From Candidula unifasciata (taxonomy: Eukaryota > Mollusca > Gastropoda > Stylommatophora > Geomitridae), in contig CAJHNH020002431.1 in assembly GCA_905116865.2 (NCBI GenBank), forward strand, positions 28,501-92,500: a stretch of 64,000 nt of DNA, given 5' to 3'. This document shows, in pieces, positions 10,520-22,800 of the stretch. The number at the start of each line of letters is the position of its first letter. Position 1 is the stretch's first letter. Below the pieces are notes generated by a model that worked only from the letters and a program-made list of their open reading frames with translations, searched no databases and was not told the DNA's origin. Both the position numbers and the translations under genes were made by a program.

Positions 10520-10797
10520 CCGTGGCTTAGGCGTTGCGAGTCCGACTCCTAATTACAACGTACCACGATCGAAACCTACTGTGGCTGCGTGGATTTTTAT
10601 CATGGTATGAATCGTCTCTGGTCGACCCAGCCTAAAATGGGTACCAGGATGGCTGTCCCCGGGGAAGTAAAGACGGCCGGCGTAATGCTGATCACATAAC
10701 CCACCTAGTGCTGATGGTCTATAAAAATATGGGCCCTCTTCTCATATTCCCGATACGCCCAAAGGCGTGAAAAGGGATCTTTACTTTACTTACAGTA
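10520..10797 (+). repeat. SINE, family B
   Basis: The head GTGGCTTAGGCGTTGCGAGT is followed by ACCACGATCGAAACC (B-box-like GATCGAAACC) and a spacer GCGTGGATTTTTATCATGGT. The 3' module is GTCGACCCAGCC, AAATGGGTACCAGG, GGAAGTAAAGACGGCCGGC and GGCGTGAAAAGGGATC. That module is shared with SINE C. Near-identical sister copies lie at 11242 and, on minus, at 35455. Confidence 0.85.
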
Positions 10798-11241
10798 ATG
10801 TCCTTGTTGTGCAGCAATAGTTTGCGGCAGGCCAGTAGGTTTCAAAGTGTGTTGTTTCATGGTACGAGATCACGAAATAGGTAGCTGGAGGGAAAAGAAG
10901 GGGGGGGGGGAGCGGACGGGGTATTGTTCGCAGTAGTGGTAGGGCTTTCAAGCCAGGCTTTCTTTCCACACAGACCATGTCTTCCTGAACTGTTCTTTCC
11001 AAGCTCTCTTCCTAATTAACATGACCTAAGAATTTCAGTTGCCTGGAAGATGATGCTGTTTGTAAGTCAGCTTTCTTCAATGTTAAGTTCATTGTTTATA
11101 TATGATTTTTCGCAATGTTAATTACTATGACCCACTGTAAGTGAAAAATAATAGAGCTACTGCTCCCGAAAAAAAAAAAAAAACAACAACATAAACTAAA
11201 TGGTAAGCTATTAAAGATAGGGTATAGGGAAATAAATTGCG

Positions 11242-11508
11242 GCGTCCGTGGCTTAGGCGTTGCGAGTCCGACTCGTAATCCAACGTACCGCGATCGAAAC
11301 CTGGCTGGCTGCGTGGATTTTTATCATGGTATGGGGCGTCGCAGGTCGACCCAGTCTAAAATGGGTACCAGGATGGCTGTCCTGGGGAAGTAAAGACGGC
11401 CTGCGTAAAATGCTGACCACATTACCCATCCAGTGCCGATTGGTCTGTCTGTATGGGACGCTCTTCCCATATACCCGATGCGCCTAAGGCGTGAAAAGGG
11501 ATCTTTTG
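11242..11508 (+). repeat. SINE, family B
   Basis: Same structure as the copy 720 bases upstream and in the same orientation, ending GGCGTGAAAAGGGATCTTTT. Confidence 0.9.
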
Positions 11509-11525
11509 TTATAACTTTTATAGGA

Positions 11526-13776
11526 AAACTAGCTGTACCCGGCCACGCGTTGCTGTGGCATAGTTTGGCTAAATGGAAATGAAAGAAAATAGAAATCGCA
11601 CGTGTCTAATACAATCATTGTCTGCTCAGATATAGAGATAGTCTTTGATCCCCGCCCCCCCCCCCTTACCACCACAACTAAATCCACCTACTACTCTCTG
11701 CCTCATCAAAGGTTTTCGGAAAAGAAAGACAATGGAAATCGCACGTGTCTAATATAGTTAATGTCGCAATCATTCTCTGCACAGGTATAGAGATAGTATG
11801 GTTTTCCAACTTTAGAACACACACCTTATAATTGTGTCTTTATATTAGTGGTCGTTTAAATGGTGTTATTAGCACAGTAACAAAAATTGTTATTTGGTTA
11901 TCACATGCTAAAGCTGTTTGTATTTTTATGGGAGACGGAAGTAAAGTTACAACTGTACTTGTAAATAACAAAGTAAGTCGTAAAAAATAGAAAAGCGGAG
12001 GTAGCATTAGTGAAATATAAACAAATTAGGTAATGAGAACTTGAAAATCACGTGTAAAGCTCTTTAAGTTCTCTTAAATTTAAGTTATTACCCCCTCCCC
12101 TCTTCCACCGACTACTGCTCTCTCCCTCTTCGAAGGATTTGAAAATCATTACCTGGCGATATTTTTTGTTGTTGCTGTAACTGACATTGACATCCCTGTC
12201 CATCCGGACTAAAATGGGGAGCAGGAATTGTAATAGGTAGTGAATGGGGCTAGTGTAATATTTACCACATCATCCTTTAAGTACCAGTACAATTACTACC
12301 ACGACCACCACCACAGTAGCTAAAATAATTTCACTGCTATCTGTGTTAACATCGGAGTAGACAGAGAGTCGTGAGCCAGAAGATTTGGTTCCGCATGGCT
12401 AGTGCTGTCGCCACAGACTGGTCAGGTTAGGATGTATAATTTCGCTTCCCGACAGAAGAGCGCCATAACCTTACCGGCGGTCTTCACATGAGAGCACTAT
12501 GGTGTAACAACCCAACCACAACTACTACTGCTGCTGCTACTTTAAGTGGGTAAAGTAGTTACTGTGATTTAAAGCTCTCTCAGTTAACAGTCCCCCCCCC
12601 CCCCCAAATTCACCGACAACTCTTTCCTTCATTGAAGTAGTTAGGAGGAAAAAAACACACTTGAAAAGCAAATGAAAACAGAAAAAAAAAAAAAAAACAC
12701 AAAAAAAAAAAAAAAACACCATAATTAGGAAATGAACGCTATGGTAAACAGCACAGCTTAAAATTCCAACGCAGATGAAATAACTAAATCTAAATGAAAA
12801 TAAATGGACAGCTATGAAATTTCAGCGTAACCATGCAATCGGAAAGTTTAAAAATGCAATCATAAGTATGCGAAATGGTCAAATTTAATTATCAAATGGT
12901 TTACCCATTTACTTGTCTTTTTTTTTTTTTTTTAGTATTAAGGGCAACATGGCTAGTGCTGTCACCACGACAGAGCAGATGAGGATATTATTTTAGTCCG
13001 GGGTAAAAAAAAAATTACTACTGCGGATTCGAACCCTGGTCTCCCGCACAGGAACCCAGTGTTCTAACCATTCGACCAAGCAGCCACTTCATCAGAGCAA
13101 CGAAAAGAGAACTGAACTATTAGAGATGTGTGTCCCTACTACGGTGTCCCAATTATAACACAACTCAAAACCGCAGGCAATTATTTTCTCATTGACAGAT
13201 ACTCCAGATATATTAATGAAACGGCACAACATTAGAAATCACACGTGTCTAACACGGTTAATGAAGTTAATGTCGCAGTCAATGTCTGCGCCGACGTCGA
13301 GATAGTCCTTGATCCCCTCCCCCCCCCCCCTTTCCCCATAGAAGGTTGTTTGAAAAAAAATCAGAAAATAGAAATCGTGTTTAATATGGTTATTGTGGCA
13401 ATCACTGCCTACACAAATATAGAGATAGTCTTGTTTGCTGTACCACGACCTACTCTATGTATTAGAGAAGGCGTTGGCTGCACGTAACTCACCGGCGAAT
13501 GGTGGAAGCCTTGCGTTCTGACTACGGCGCATGCGCAATTACTAACGTGGCTATAATTAGATGTCACTAACAATTTAAATATTAGTTTCGAATATTTTTG
13601 CTTAAATCGTCGCAAACTATCTCTAACAATGGCAGGTTGAATTTCAAACCATGATGGGTGAACATCCGGTATTAAAACAAACATATCCTGAAAATTTCAG
13701 CTAAATCGGTTCAGTAGTTTCCGAGTCTATAGCTCATAAACAAACACACAAACATTGATTTTTATATATATATAGA
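11526..13776. repeat. Decayed long repeat with internal duplications
   Basis: The left end is ACTAGCTGTACCCGGCCACG. The right end runs CAGCTAAATCGGTTCAGTAG, then CAAACACACAAACATTG and TATATATATATAGATT. Similar end pairs occur on widespread invertebrate repeats, but I cannot assign the class. Inside, a block beginning GAAATCGCACGTGTCTAA, followed by a poly-C tract and AGAGATAGTC, recurs near 11585, 11737, 13233 and 13370. SINE fragments are embedded near 12395 and 12945. No coding sequence was seen. Confidence 0.55.
12945..13088 (-). repeat. tRNA-derived SINE (family G), minus strand
   Basis: On the complement, 13088-13015 reads as a tRNA-like head: TGGTCGAATGGTTAG (A-box region) and GGTTCGAATCC, a perfect B-box. 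The ends GTGGCTG and CGCAGTAG do not pair as an acceptor stem, so this is a SINE head rather than a tRNA gene. The body ends at about 12945 with GACAGCACTAGCCATG. A related 3' end lies near 12395. Confidence 0.7.
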
Positions 13777-13914
13777 TTGTGGGATTGATGGAAAGACTGG
13801 ATATCACAGGCTTATTTAAACCACAACAAAATTGTCTAACCTTTCTTTAGAACGCGAACAAAGAAGAGAAAGAAAAAAATAGTCATATTTTAAGAATCTC
13901 GTGCAGATCTTCAG

Positions 13915-13917
<3 letters not shown>

Positions 13918-13979
<62 letters not shown>
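13918..13979. repeat. TA dinucleotide microsatellite
   Basis: About 30 perfect TA units. Confidence 0.98.
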
Positions 13980-13981
<2 letters not shown>

Positions 13982-14044
13982 CATTTGACAATATTTTAAT
14001 AAACATATTGAAGAGTAGAAATTTCTCGTCATTGTTGCTTGTTA

Positions 14045-14480
14045 TGTCATCATAATCGTCATCATCATCATCATCATCATCATCTAGCAGGTCCTTTGCA
14101 GAACGTCGCTCTCCTCTTGGCCTGCCTACTTTCTCTCGTGCACTTTCATATATATAAAGGCACTTATTTTCTGTGGCAATCTTCGTGTTGGACTACCCCT
14201 TCCCAACCTTCTTGGTACGAATTCTTACTATTGATTTTGTTCTTAAATCGACGTGCTGCGTCATGTGACCATAATATTTCAGCTTCCAAGATAAAATTAT
14301 CTTTATTAGCCAATCTTTCCTAATATTCAGATCTTTCAGAATTTGTTCTTCTTCTTTGTCCATGGCATTCTAGAAATTTTTCTACAGCATTTCAGCTTGA
14401 CAATCAATATTTTCCTCCATAAGGACTGCTTGTTATGTTGCATGTAGATATATGTAACCGAGACGAATATAACATTTGCT
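14045..14480 (-). pseudogene. LINE 3' end remnant, minus strand
   Basis: The complement gives fragments such as KISRMPWTKK, typical of the region after the reverse transcriptase palm in RTE-like LINEs (consensus 'RR-F-MPWT'). A GAT repeat tail follows at 14054-14082 on the low-coordinate side, the expected 3' end. Stops and frameshifts interrupt every frame. A related fragment lies at 53050-53340. Inactive and 5'-truncated. Confidence 0.6.
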
Positions 14481-16460
14481 CCAAGCTGTAAGAATCATAT
14501 TTGGGTATTGTCTCCCTATCAGTTACATTTTCCGTTGTGGTGTATAACCATCACAAGAAGTCAACATTGTGTCAACAGCTTGAGAAAAAAAGCTACCAGA
14601 TCCAGCCAAATCCTGTTTACTGGTAGGCATCTACAGTTTGTGTGCTTGGTCAAACAGCGGCCTAATACACGGATTATCTGGGAAACCGGGGATTTATTGG
14701 GTTCGTCTGAAAACAGGACCTTGTATTTCGATCCAATTTTAGTAGATAACCGTTTCCTCATTTTTAAACAAAAAGGTAAGGCTTTTTAAAATTAAATATG
14801 ACAGATTACTAAAATATCACAGACTATGTGGATGATAAAGAGGAGGAGAAGAAAGTGGAGGAGGAGGAGGAGAAGGAAAAGGAAGAAAAGGATTTTAAAT
14901 AACGAAAAATTGCGTCCCACACTGGGACGTGATTTGCTAAAAAACCATTACTTTTACCTTACACTGTAGCTTAGTAATGCATATGTGTGTATGTTCTGCG
15001 TCTAACTTCCTGAAAATATACACTTCAACGTGTTTACACGCGCGAATACTAGACAGTTCACTGACTGTATATAAGCGCAATTCAATTTTCCGGGTAGGAA
15101 ACTCGTGTTAAGAGAACCAGAAATCGTTTTGTCGGCCAGAAGGCATCAACTTACGCCCCAAAGAGTCCTCGAAACGATCAAGCACAACATGACAACCAGC
15201 CAGCACGCAATCGCATCCTGGTTATTTGCAACTGAAATAACCAGCTATGAGCCCAGGGAAAGAAAGAAGAACTTCGTTTGCAATAAAAATGAATATCTCG
15301 CAAGAAGTGATGTCATATCACTCAATTTTGTGGGCAGGATATAATTTTTAGGGATAGAGGGACAGGCTAGCGCAGTCTGTGAGTTATGTTTGTTGAGATA
15401 CAGATCTTCATTGGTTGTTGTCATTCCGCGGCCGTTTTGGGCCTCGTTTGTGATAATAAATTTTGTGTGCTTGTCCTTTAAAAAAAAAATCGGAAAATTA
15501 TTTCGGCTTTTCGTGGTTTTTCTGCAGCTGGCAGCAACTCGTGTGAATTATGACTAATCTGATTCATTAGTATGTCGCGTGGCAGGTTTTCTATCTGCCA
15601 GAGATTCTTGAAAGTTTGTCATCTTCTAGTGAACTTCATCGGCACCATGAACCACTTGCAGCATATGTGTTTCTTTAATGAATTATTGATATAAACATTT
15701 ACTTTGTCCCTTTGAAGACAGAGCCTTTTTGGAGTTTCAGTGCCAAAAAGATGGAGCGTTCGGGCGGGAATTTTCCTAGTTTACCAAAAATTTTTTTTAA
15801 AAACATACAGTGTTTAATTAACATATACGAAACTATATGTATATTCGTATAGGAAATTTAATGAACTAACACAGTCTTTAGGATTCACACTGGTATTTCA
15901 ACATTTTTTCAAATTAGCTATCGAATTTGCAAATTTATGCACGAATTTTGATAAGCTGCTTCGGACAAACAGGACTAAATTAAACAATTTGACTTGCACT
16001 TTTGATGAATGAAGCCTGAATAAGTCCTAATACGTGTGTGTTTTGGGAAGCAAGGCCTAGTGGGTCATCTGGCAAATGGTTCTACTCCTTTGCCTGCCTC
16101 CCATTATATTTTGGTCGCTATGATGTAATATACATTGTGACCATTTTGTTGGACCCCCCTCCCCCCCCCCCTACCCCCATTCCACCAGGCAAACAAAAAA
16201 GACAAGTAAAATTAAGGAACGCATCAAACTTTTACGAAAGTCACCATTAAACAGCCCACGTGTGTGAGAATAGGAAAAACAATCTGATTAGCTGATATGA
16301 AGACTAGCCAGCCAATCTCAAGGCTTTTAATACCAGGCCGACAGATTGGCCCAGTCGTCGTTTTGGCTTCTTTAGTGTTGGGCCGATAGTCGCCCCCAAA
16401 GGATTGAGGAAACAATAACACGAACAGAATGAAAAATTGAGTTACTAAAGAAATAAAAAC
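14481..16460. other. About 2 kb with no recognised feature
   Basis: Open frames at 14508-14789 (plus), 15105-15344 (plus) and 16038-16250 (plus) carry no domain I recognise. The region 14820-14895 is purine-rich (GAGGAG/GAAG). A short SINE E-like motif (AAAAATTGCGTCCCACACTGGG) lies near 14905-14930. A poly-C tract is at about 16156-16172. Confidence 0.4.
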
Positions 16461-16467
16461 AAAATAT

Positions 16468-16754
16468 GGTTCTTAATTTATAACGTACCCCAAACACGAA
16501 ATCCCCGTGGGAAATCCACAGCTGAGCTGACAGTCCATTATTTCAAGGGGTGGAAGTGTGCTGTTGTGTGGTGCTTTTTTGAGTGTTAATCTAGTGTCTT
16601 CTAATGCTAAACCTAACCCTAACCCTAACCCTAACCGTAACCCTAAACTTGGCGATAAATCGCGAGAAACTACAACCTGAACACCCTAGAATTTATTGGG
16701 AATGTCTCCCGTGACGTTGTCGTGACGTCAGGGGTAAGTTATAAATTAAGTACC
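16468..16754. mobile_element. Non-autonomous inverted-repeat DNA element, 287 bp, telomere-like core
   Basis: The terminal inverted repeats are GGTTCTTAATTTATAAC on the left and GGTACTTAATTTATAAC on the complement of the right end. Both sides are flanked by a perfect 8-bp duplication CAAAATAT (16460-16467 and 16755-16762). The interior holds about six CCTAAC-type units (16608-16647). An 8-bp target duplication is used by hAT and several other cut-and-paste families. The superfamily cannot be fixed from the ends. A sibling lies at 40150, and a left-end relative at 8112. No coding capacity. Confidence 0.85.
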
Positions 16755-16762
16755 CAAAATAT

Positions 16763-17095
16763 ATAAACAATGAAATGAAGGAAATTAAATCATAGATAGA
16801 TGTCACTAATGTTACATGTTAAAAACATCGAGTAACTGACATCAAAAAAGAGTATGATTCAAGACATTATTTTTTCATAACACTGAGTTACAAGTGGCAA
16901 ACGTCGATATTAAATACGAAAAAAAGAATATCGAACAAAAGAAACGAAATGCTCACGGAGAATTCTAAATATAACAAGACGTGACAGGATCAGAAGACCA
17001 CATCAGGAAACAAGTTGGGACGCAGTCAGCGCTAAATTACACCAAGGGATGACAAATCAAATGATTTAAATGATGTTCAAAGTTGAATTAAGTAT
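16763..17095. other. No feature seen
   Basis: AT-rich sequence without a recognisable gene or repeat. Confidence 0.45.
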
Positions 17096-17099
17096 CAAC

Positions 17100-17680
17100 A
17101 TCACCACACTTGGGACAGCTTTAAAAGTGCTCCGTCCCCATCTTCAGCAGCAAGCGAAGAGTTAAAATTCTGATGGTACCAGAAACTGTCTGATTGTACA
17201 TCCGTCTTACCTTTCCCCTAAGTGTCGAGCGTTGGCCAGATTCCCTTGTAACTCCTTGCAGTGCCATTCTCCTTAGACCGTAATGATTTATCTGTTCCTC
17301 GGCACGGTTCACTCTCTCTCAAAGGGCCCTCACAACATCCAGCTCGACTTACATCAGTTCACCACCAGGAGGCGCAGAACCGGCCAGTCTATCTACCTGC
17401 TCATTTCCCAACACACCAAAAAGACCTGGAAAAAATACCTAAAGGATGCTAACTGCCCGGTACCTTTGAATTAATGCTTGCCACTCTGCACGAATAATGC
17501 CTGTCTCCACCTTTCTCAGCATACTCTGTGAGTCAGATACAATGACATATGTATACAGCTGATTATGGTTTGAACATGCGTCACGACTATTACCAAACAG
17601 TACACCATAAAGGGTCATGTCGCTCATACACAGTGGAAGCAGAGGTAACGGTTGCCTACGCAAGAGAGGGGGAAAAAAAA
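17100..17680 (-). pseudogene. LINE RNase H / C-terminal remnant
   Basis: Same family as 3139-3879. The complement gives VSDSQSMLRKVETGI, carrying the RNase H Asp of the DSQ motif. Downstream it gives HYGLRRMALQGVTR, then RRMYNQTVSGTIRILTL, the conserved C-terminal block. The two parts are in different frames, and the middle (about 17340-17440) is decayed. The N-terminal RNase H residues and the reverse transcriptase are absent, so it cannot be active. Identification rests on co-linear motifs shared with the copy at 3139. Confidence 0.8.
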
Positions 17681-18025
17681 TGGAATATCCAAGGCCTTAC
17701 ATGAGAGCATCTATGGAAAACACATCAAGGCTCAGAGCAGATGCCTCTTTCAAACCTGACGCCGAAAAAAGCAGAACAGGGTCTAAAGGTACTGTGTCAT
17801 CTCCTTCGTAACTGTAGCACTGTCAATTCAGGTAATTTGCCGATGTAGGCGTTTTAGCCGCAACGGTCACTTGTGGTTTGTGTTTGTGAAGCCGACTAGC
17901 TCTCATTTTCTTTTGGTTTGATATATTTTCAGGGCGTAGGAAAAAGAAGTAAGAAAAAATAATGATATAAATAATAAAAGCAATAAATGTCAAAAGCTGA
18001 ACACATTAACAGAAATACTTAAATG
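17681..18025. other. No feature seen
   Basis: No gene or repeat recognised. A plus-strand open frame of 64 codons (17617-17811) has no domain and overlaps the LINE remnant. Confidence 0.4.
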
Positions 18026-18030
18026 AATGT

Positions 18031-18292
18031 GGGAGTCGCGGTGGTAGAGCGGCTAGACGCTAGCCTGTGGATCGGAAGATCGTGGGTTAAGGTTCAGGTT
18101 TTTTTTTTTTAAATGGCCTTGTTTTCCAGGTTTACCCAACCTCAAATGGGTACCAGGTGCAGTCTTGGGAAGTAAGGGCGGCCGGCGTGACGTTGACCAT
18201 ATCACCCACCAAGTGCTGACTGGTTTATAAAAGATAGATCTAGCTCTGTATGCCCAATAAGCCTGAAGGCACGGAAAGGGGTACTTTTACTT
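18031..18292 (+). repeat. tRNA-headed SINE, family C
   Basis: The head GGGAGTCGCGGTGGTAGAGC contains an A-box-like GGTGGTAGAGCGG. ATCGTGGGTTAAGGTTC stands where the B-box belongs. A T-rich spacer is followed by the module shared with SINE B: CTCAAATGGGTACCAGG, GGAAGTAAGGGCGGCCGGCG and CGGAAAGGGGTAC. Confidence 0.85.
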
Positions 18293-18295
18293 AAA

Positions 18296-18966
<671 letters not shown>

Positions 18967-19199
18967 TTCTGTGGAAAATATAATTTCAGAGGAGAGGTTG
19001 AGCTGAAAGTGCTCTTTTGAAGAAATATAATTCCGGGTTTTCTTTAGCTATTTTTTAAATAATTCCAAAATAAACTCCGCGCATGAGAATAGACTGTCGA
19101 AAATGTTATAGTGCCATTCGGTTGCTATACACTACCAGAGCTTGGTAAGTTATTTACTTCCTCTTCCTGAGATCATCCTTTGAACGTGTGTTGTGTTTG

Positions 19200-19455
19200 A
19201 CCAACACCGAGGTTACGTAAAGAGGATCCAGAAGAGACAATTTAATCTGGGGACATGTCATGACAAGGAGAAAACTGTAGTACAAAGTGACAGTAGAAGA
19301 GATGAAGGGAAAGAGGCAGAGGGAGACTGAGAGAACAGATGCTGGACCGTTTGACATCATAGCATACAGGATCATCTGTGGAATGTTTACTGAAAGTAAA
19401 CGGGACAGAAGGTTGCGGACATACATGACTATCAGCGCCACATGACATGGACTTT
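19200..19455 (+). pseudogene. LINE 3' terminal fragment
   Basis: DNA-level resemblance to the last 250 bases of an RTE-like LINE ORF. It has GGGGACATGTCATGACAAGGAG (the 'GHVMRR' region), GGCAGAGGGAGACTGAGAG, GATGCTGGACCGTTTGACATC and AGAAGGTTGCGGACATACATGAC. Its sister at 56720-57105 has the same order with fewer changes. Multiple stops. 5'-truncated. Confidence 0.65.
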
Positions 19456-20125
19456 AAGAAAAAGTTATCTTACTGCTTATCTCTCTTTATGATATACCTG
19501 CCATGTTATTAAATGCTTTCAATAATTTATTTCAGATATATCCTTATCTCCTCGCCCCTTCTCAGCAACTTTGAATTTCCTGGAATATGTGATAACGCCT
19601 GGTCCTTTTCTCCTGGGACATTATTATATTCTCGTAGTCAAATTCAACTAATGGTTATATCCTTGTAGTCACATACAACTAGGGCTAGCTTTTCTGCTCC
19701 GTAATGAAACGACGCCATGTTTCTCACCCTAGACCGGAAACTGGCGCTGTTTTGGTTTGGAAGTATCACGGGAACACTTAAAAGTCTCTGAAGGGAATAT
19801 CGCCCATAATGTTAACTGCCTGTTTTGTCACATGCAATTTGTAGCTGTTAAGCCAAGTGTATTCCTTGACTGGGTGATCATTAACTCAATTGGCACATTA
19901 AAAATGGTTTATGTTTCTCATTGGCTAGAGTCCCTTGTACAAGTCTTCATGGGCCAACCCAATGACATTGTCTGTATGCATTTCTGACCTTTTGCGTTAC
20001 ATGAACTGTTGAAGATCGAGAGTGACGGAATTTTATGGAAAAAAAAAATATCCGTGAGTTAGCGAGGAGTGGTGAGTACACTAGATAAATTAAACAATGC
20101 ATTAGCCAGAAACCAGTTAAGAAAA
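19456..20125. other. No feature seen
   Basis: Open frames at 19757-19987 (plus) and 19947-20204 (minus) have no domain. No repeats recognised. Confidence 0.4.
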
Positions 20126-20127
20126 TT

Positions 20128-20352
20128 GAGTTTCGTATCCCTAATAGGATGATGCAGAACCAGCCTAGGCCTTTTTTTTTCACTGTTGTGGTTTTTATAG
20201 ACAAATTTTACGTTAAGTAGTTTGCCACTGCTGTTTGAACGGTCAGCTCTTGGTACCACTGTCGAAACCAACGCAAGACAAACCGTCCGCAGCTGGGATC
20301 AAACCCAGCATTCCGGCATTACCAAGTGTGTTCGCAGCGCCTAAGCCCCATA
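20128..20352 (-). repeat. SINE, family A, minus strand
   Basis: The low end is GTTTCGTATCC and AGAACCAGCC. The high end is GCTGGGATCAAACCCAG (B-box region) and GCGCCTAAGCCCC (A-box region). Confidence 0.85.
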
Positions 20353-20409
20353 GTATGCATGATGAAAATATCGGTTAGTTTCGTAATATACATACGTATC
20401 ATTATCCGC

Positions 20410-21250
20410 CGGCCTAGTCCCGTACAGAGTTCATGATATCTTCTTTGTCCGTGCTTCTTCCCGTATCCATTGGTGCACTGCTTGCCAGTTGGTCGGCTCG
20501 TTTATTACCAGTTACTTGTGCATTTCCAGGTGCGTCGCACCAGGGGATAGAGGTTAGTTGCGATTTCCGAATGCTTTCTATCTATTCAGAGCGTAGAATA
20601 CCTGTTGTGATTTTCTTAAGCATGTCCTTCAAGTCTGAAACTATTATTGCATGAGCGGCAGCTTGTTTTTATGCGTGTCTCAGTGCTCTGGAAGCCGTTC
20701 TGATCTCATGGTCATTCATGCTGTAGTAACCTGATAGCGCTGCTATCCCATTTGTATTGTATATCCCATCCTATGTGCTATGTATGCCTATGTTGATCTT
20801 GCATCACGGACCAGTCTGAGTAGATGATGCTGTCTTCTAGGCGTAAATGCTGACCAATCAGTGCCCCTTCTCTCGGTGCTTACCGTGGCAGGTGTGTGTA
20901 TGAATCACACAGTACCTTCCAAGTTTTAAAACACCATTAAACAGACACGTCATGCATTGGCTGTTGTGTGCGTCCATCCTTCACTGTGACCAATCTCACC
21001 TAAATCAAATACCTAATGTATAGAACTTTCAGACTCGGCCATTCAGGGGCAGCCACGTTTGAGACGAATCCCTTTTAAATCATTGATTGCACTGTGCAGT
21101 GGGTGGGTAATGTCTGCTGGCATCCTCGTGTAAGCTTTGGTATCCCATGTCTGTTTATACTCCTTCATTTAACTTCTTTTCTGCAATTTCCTTAGGTGAC
21201 CCCCTTATCGTTTGTTTTCCAGCTGCCGTCCATCGGATAACTGTCTTTGC
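20410..21250 (-). pseudogene. LINE RNase H region plus a second LINE C-terminus
   Basis: On the complement, 20840-20430 gives IYTDWSV, where a catalytic Gly neighbour is changed, then SDLKDMLKKITTGIL and NKRADQLASSAP. These match the RNase H of the family at 3139 (TDSQ-MLR-VE-GI and NERADRLAS). The stretch 21250-21060 gives KQTIRGSPKEIAEKKLNEG, resembling the 'RGRPK-TWRR-LE-E' C-terminus of RTE-like LINEs, so a different LINE adjoins on the 5' side. Several stops and frame changes. Both pieces are inactive. Confidence 0.65.
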
Positions 21251-21369
21251 TTGAGTGCAATCTGCAAACTTGTCTAGGTGATCTCCATCCTATTTCTTTC
21301 ATAGCGTTTACCAGTAATAAACATTTGTTTTTCATCTCGGTTCTTCACTGTGAAATTGATCACCACAGT

Positions 21370-21570
21370 CTGGTGAGAGTGGTGCAGCAAGGAGTGACCA
21401 GGAGTTATCGTGGTAGTGGACGCTCAGAGGAAAGGCAAGACGGACGTATAATCAGATCGATACTGCTACTACTGGTAATTTAACTCTGCACTGGCTGCTG
21501 AATATGCGGAAGAAGCGCTTATGGGAATGCCCCGAGTTCTGTGATGTCGCTTCTTGGTTCAATTCAGCTT
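21370..21570 (+). pseudogene. LINE RNase H family 3' tail
   Basis: Nearly the same DNA as the tails at 44690 and 54222: CGCTCAGAGGAAAGGCAAGA, CTCTGCACTGGCTGCTGAA, GGGAATGCCCCGAG, TGTGATGTC and an end in TCAATTCAGCTT. It encodes a frameshifted remnant of the C-terminal 'TLHWLL...CP-C-DV' block. It lies tail to tail with the minus-strand copy at 20410. Confidence 0.75.
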
Positions 21571-21842
21571 ATTCGTCATTGTGATTTTGGTCAAAAATTA
21601 CACTCCCCTCAATAGTATACAAGTTTTTTATTTTACCAGATAAGCCGATGAAGAGAAAAAGTCACAATGATAATGGAAAGTGCTGAAAGATATCTTCTTC
21701 CCACTTCAGTCGGCAATGAACTTGGTGACAAATAGGAGATCACTCCCAAGTAGCACATCCTTTGCAGAACCTCAGCACACCAAAAGCTCGAGGTAAGACA
21801 TTCGGCCAGTTACAAGTTCTTATGCTTCATGAATTTCATTAC

Positions 21843-22110
21843 AGTTCTTCTTCTTCTTCGTGCTCACCAGCTAGCTGTAAACTCCGGTGGAAAGTTCTGG
21901 TTGTTCATGCACCTCTGAACATCAAGCCTGTTCCAGAACCTTTTATAGATCTGGTTTACTCGTAAGCAGATTTTTGGTTCCTTGTCTCACAGGCAGATAC
22001 AGTCCAACTTCAAACGTAGCTCCCAATTAGTCGACTCGTACGAGATGCTTGTTGGGGAGGCAGTGGGTCTCCCCCCACCCCCTTTCACACAAATGAACCC
22101 CGGAACCCAA
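21843..22110 (-). repeat. SINE-like element D, minus strand
   Basis: On the complement it starts at about 22110 with GGGTTCCGGGG and includes CATCTCGTACGAGTCGACTA. It ends GTGAGCACGAAGAAGAAGAA. Same organisation as 1125-1418. Confidence 0.75.
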
Positions 22111-22308
22111 ACTAGGTACTCGTGCTCAAAGGACAGATGTGCTCTCATATCAGAAGCTGTATTCCTTTCCTCAGTGCGTTGTTGAGAAAAGATGACAGTT
22201 CATAATCACGTTACCATCAGTGAAGCCATCACCAAAATATTAATAACAATCAATCGATTAGTTTGTCCCATCAAAGATGCTTGCCTAATATTTACTATTC
22301 CATTTTCA

Positions 22309-22360
<52 letters not shown>

Positions 22361-22610
22361 ATCTAGATTTCAAACCACCAAGACCACAGACATCCTGTTC
22401 AACCTGCAGATAAATTATAATTAGGACACTCGTATCAGCTATACCAACTTGACATAACATGCGGCTCTAAGAAGGTAAGGGCCATATTAACAACAGTCAC
22501 AAGCGTATCAAAACCAACTATTCTTACGACCGTTTATATAGCGGATAAACAGCAGTGCTATCTCTTTGTAGGCAGAGTTCAATGGGAGGTACCATATCTC
22601 ACTCGCGTTG
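22111..22610. other. Poly-A tract in otherwise featureless DNA
   Basis: A homopolymer of about 42 A lies at 22315-22356. It is not obviously the tail of an adjoining retroposon. Nothing else recognised. Confidence 0.5.
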
Positions 22611-22617
22611 ATTGACA

Positions 22618-22800
22618 TTCAACCCCACCAGGATATTACACCCAAGCGATAAACACCCGGTGACACAGCTTGTCACTACTCGGATGAGGATCACTCAGGG
22701 ACAGATCCCAGAAACCCCGTTCAACCCATATGTTGGGTTTTATTAGGGCCTCCGGCAAGAGCCAAGGTGAAACTTTTTTTTTTTAAAATGCGTCCTACAC
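22618..22800 (-). repeat. Repeat E, minus strand
   Basis: AACCCCACCAGGATATTACA, AGCGATAAACACCCGGTGAC and CAGAAACCCCGTTCAACCCA are complements of the family E 3' half and middle. Confidence 0.75.

Noticed and set aside
13015..13088. Possible tRNA gene on minus (perfect B-box)
   Set aside because: The putative acceptor ends do not pair and the sequence continues into a SINE body also seen near 12395.
16608..16647. Chromosome end or fusion point
   Set aside because: The CCTAAC units are few, diverged and lie inside a transposable element with its own target duplication.
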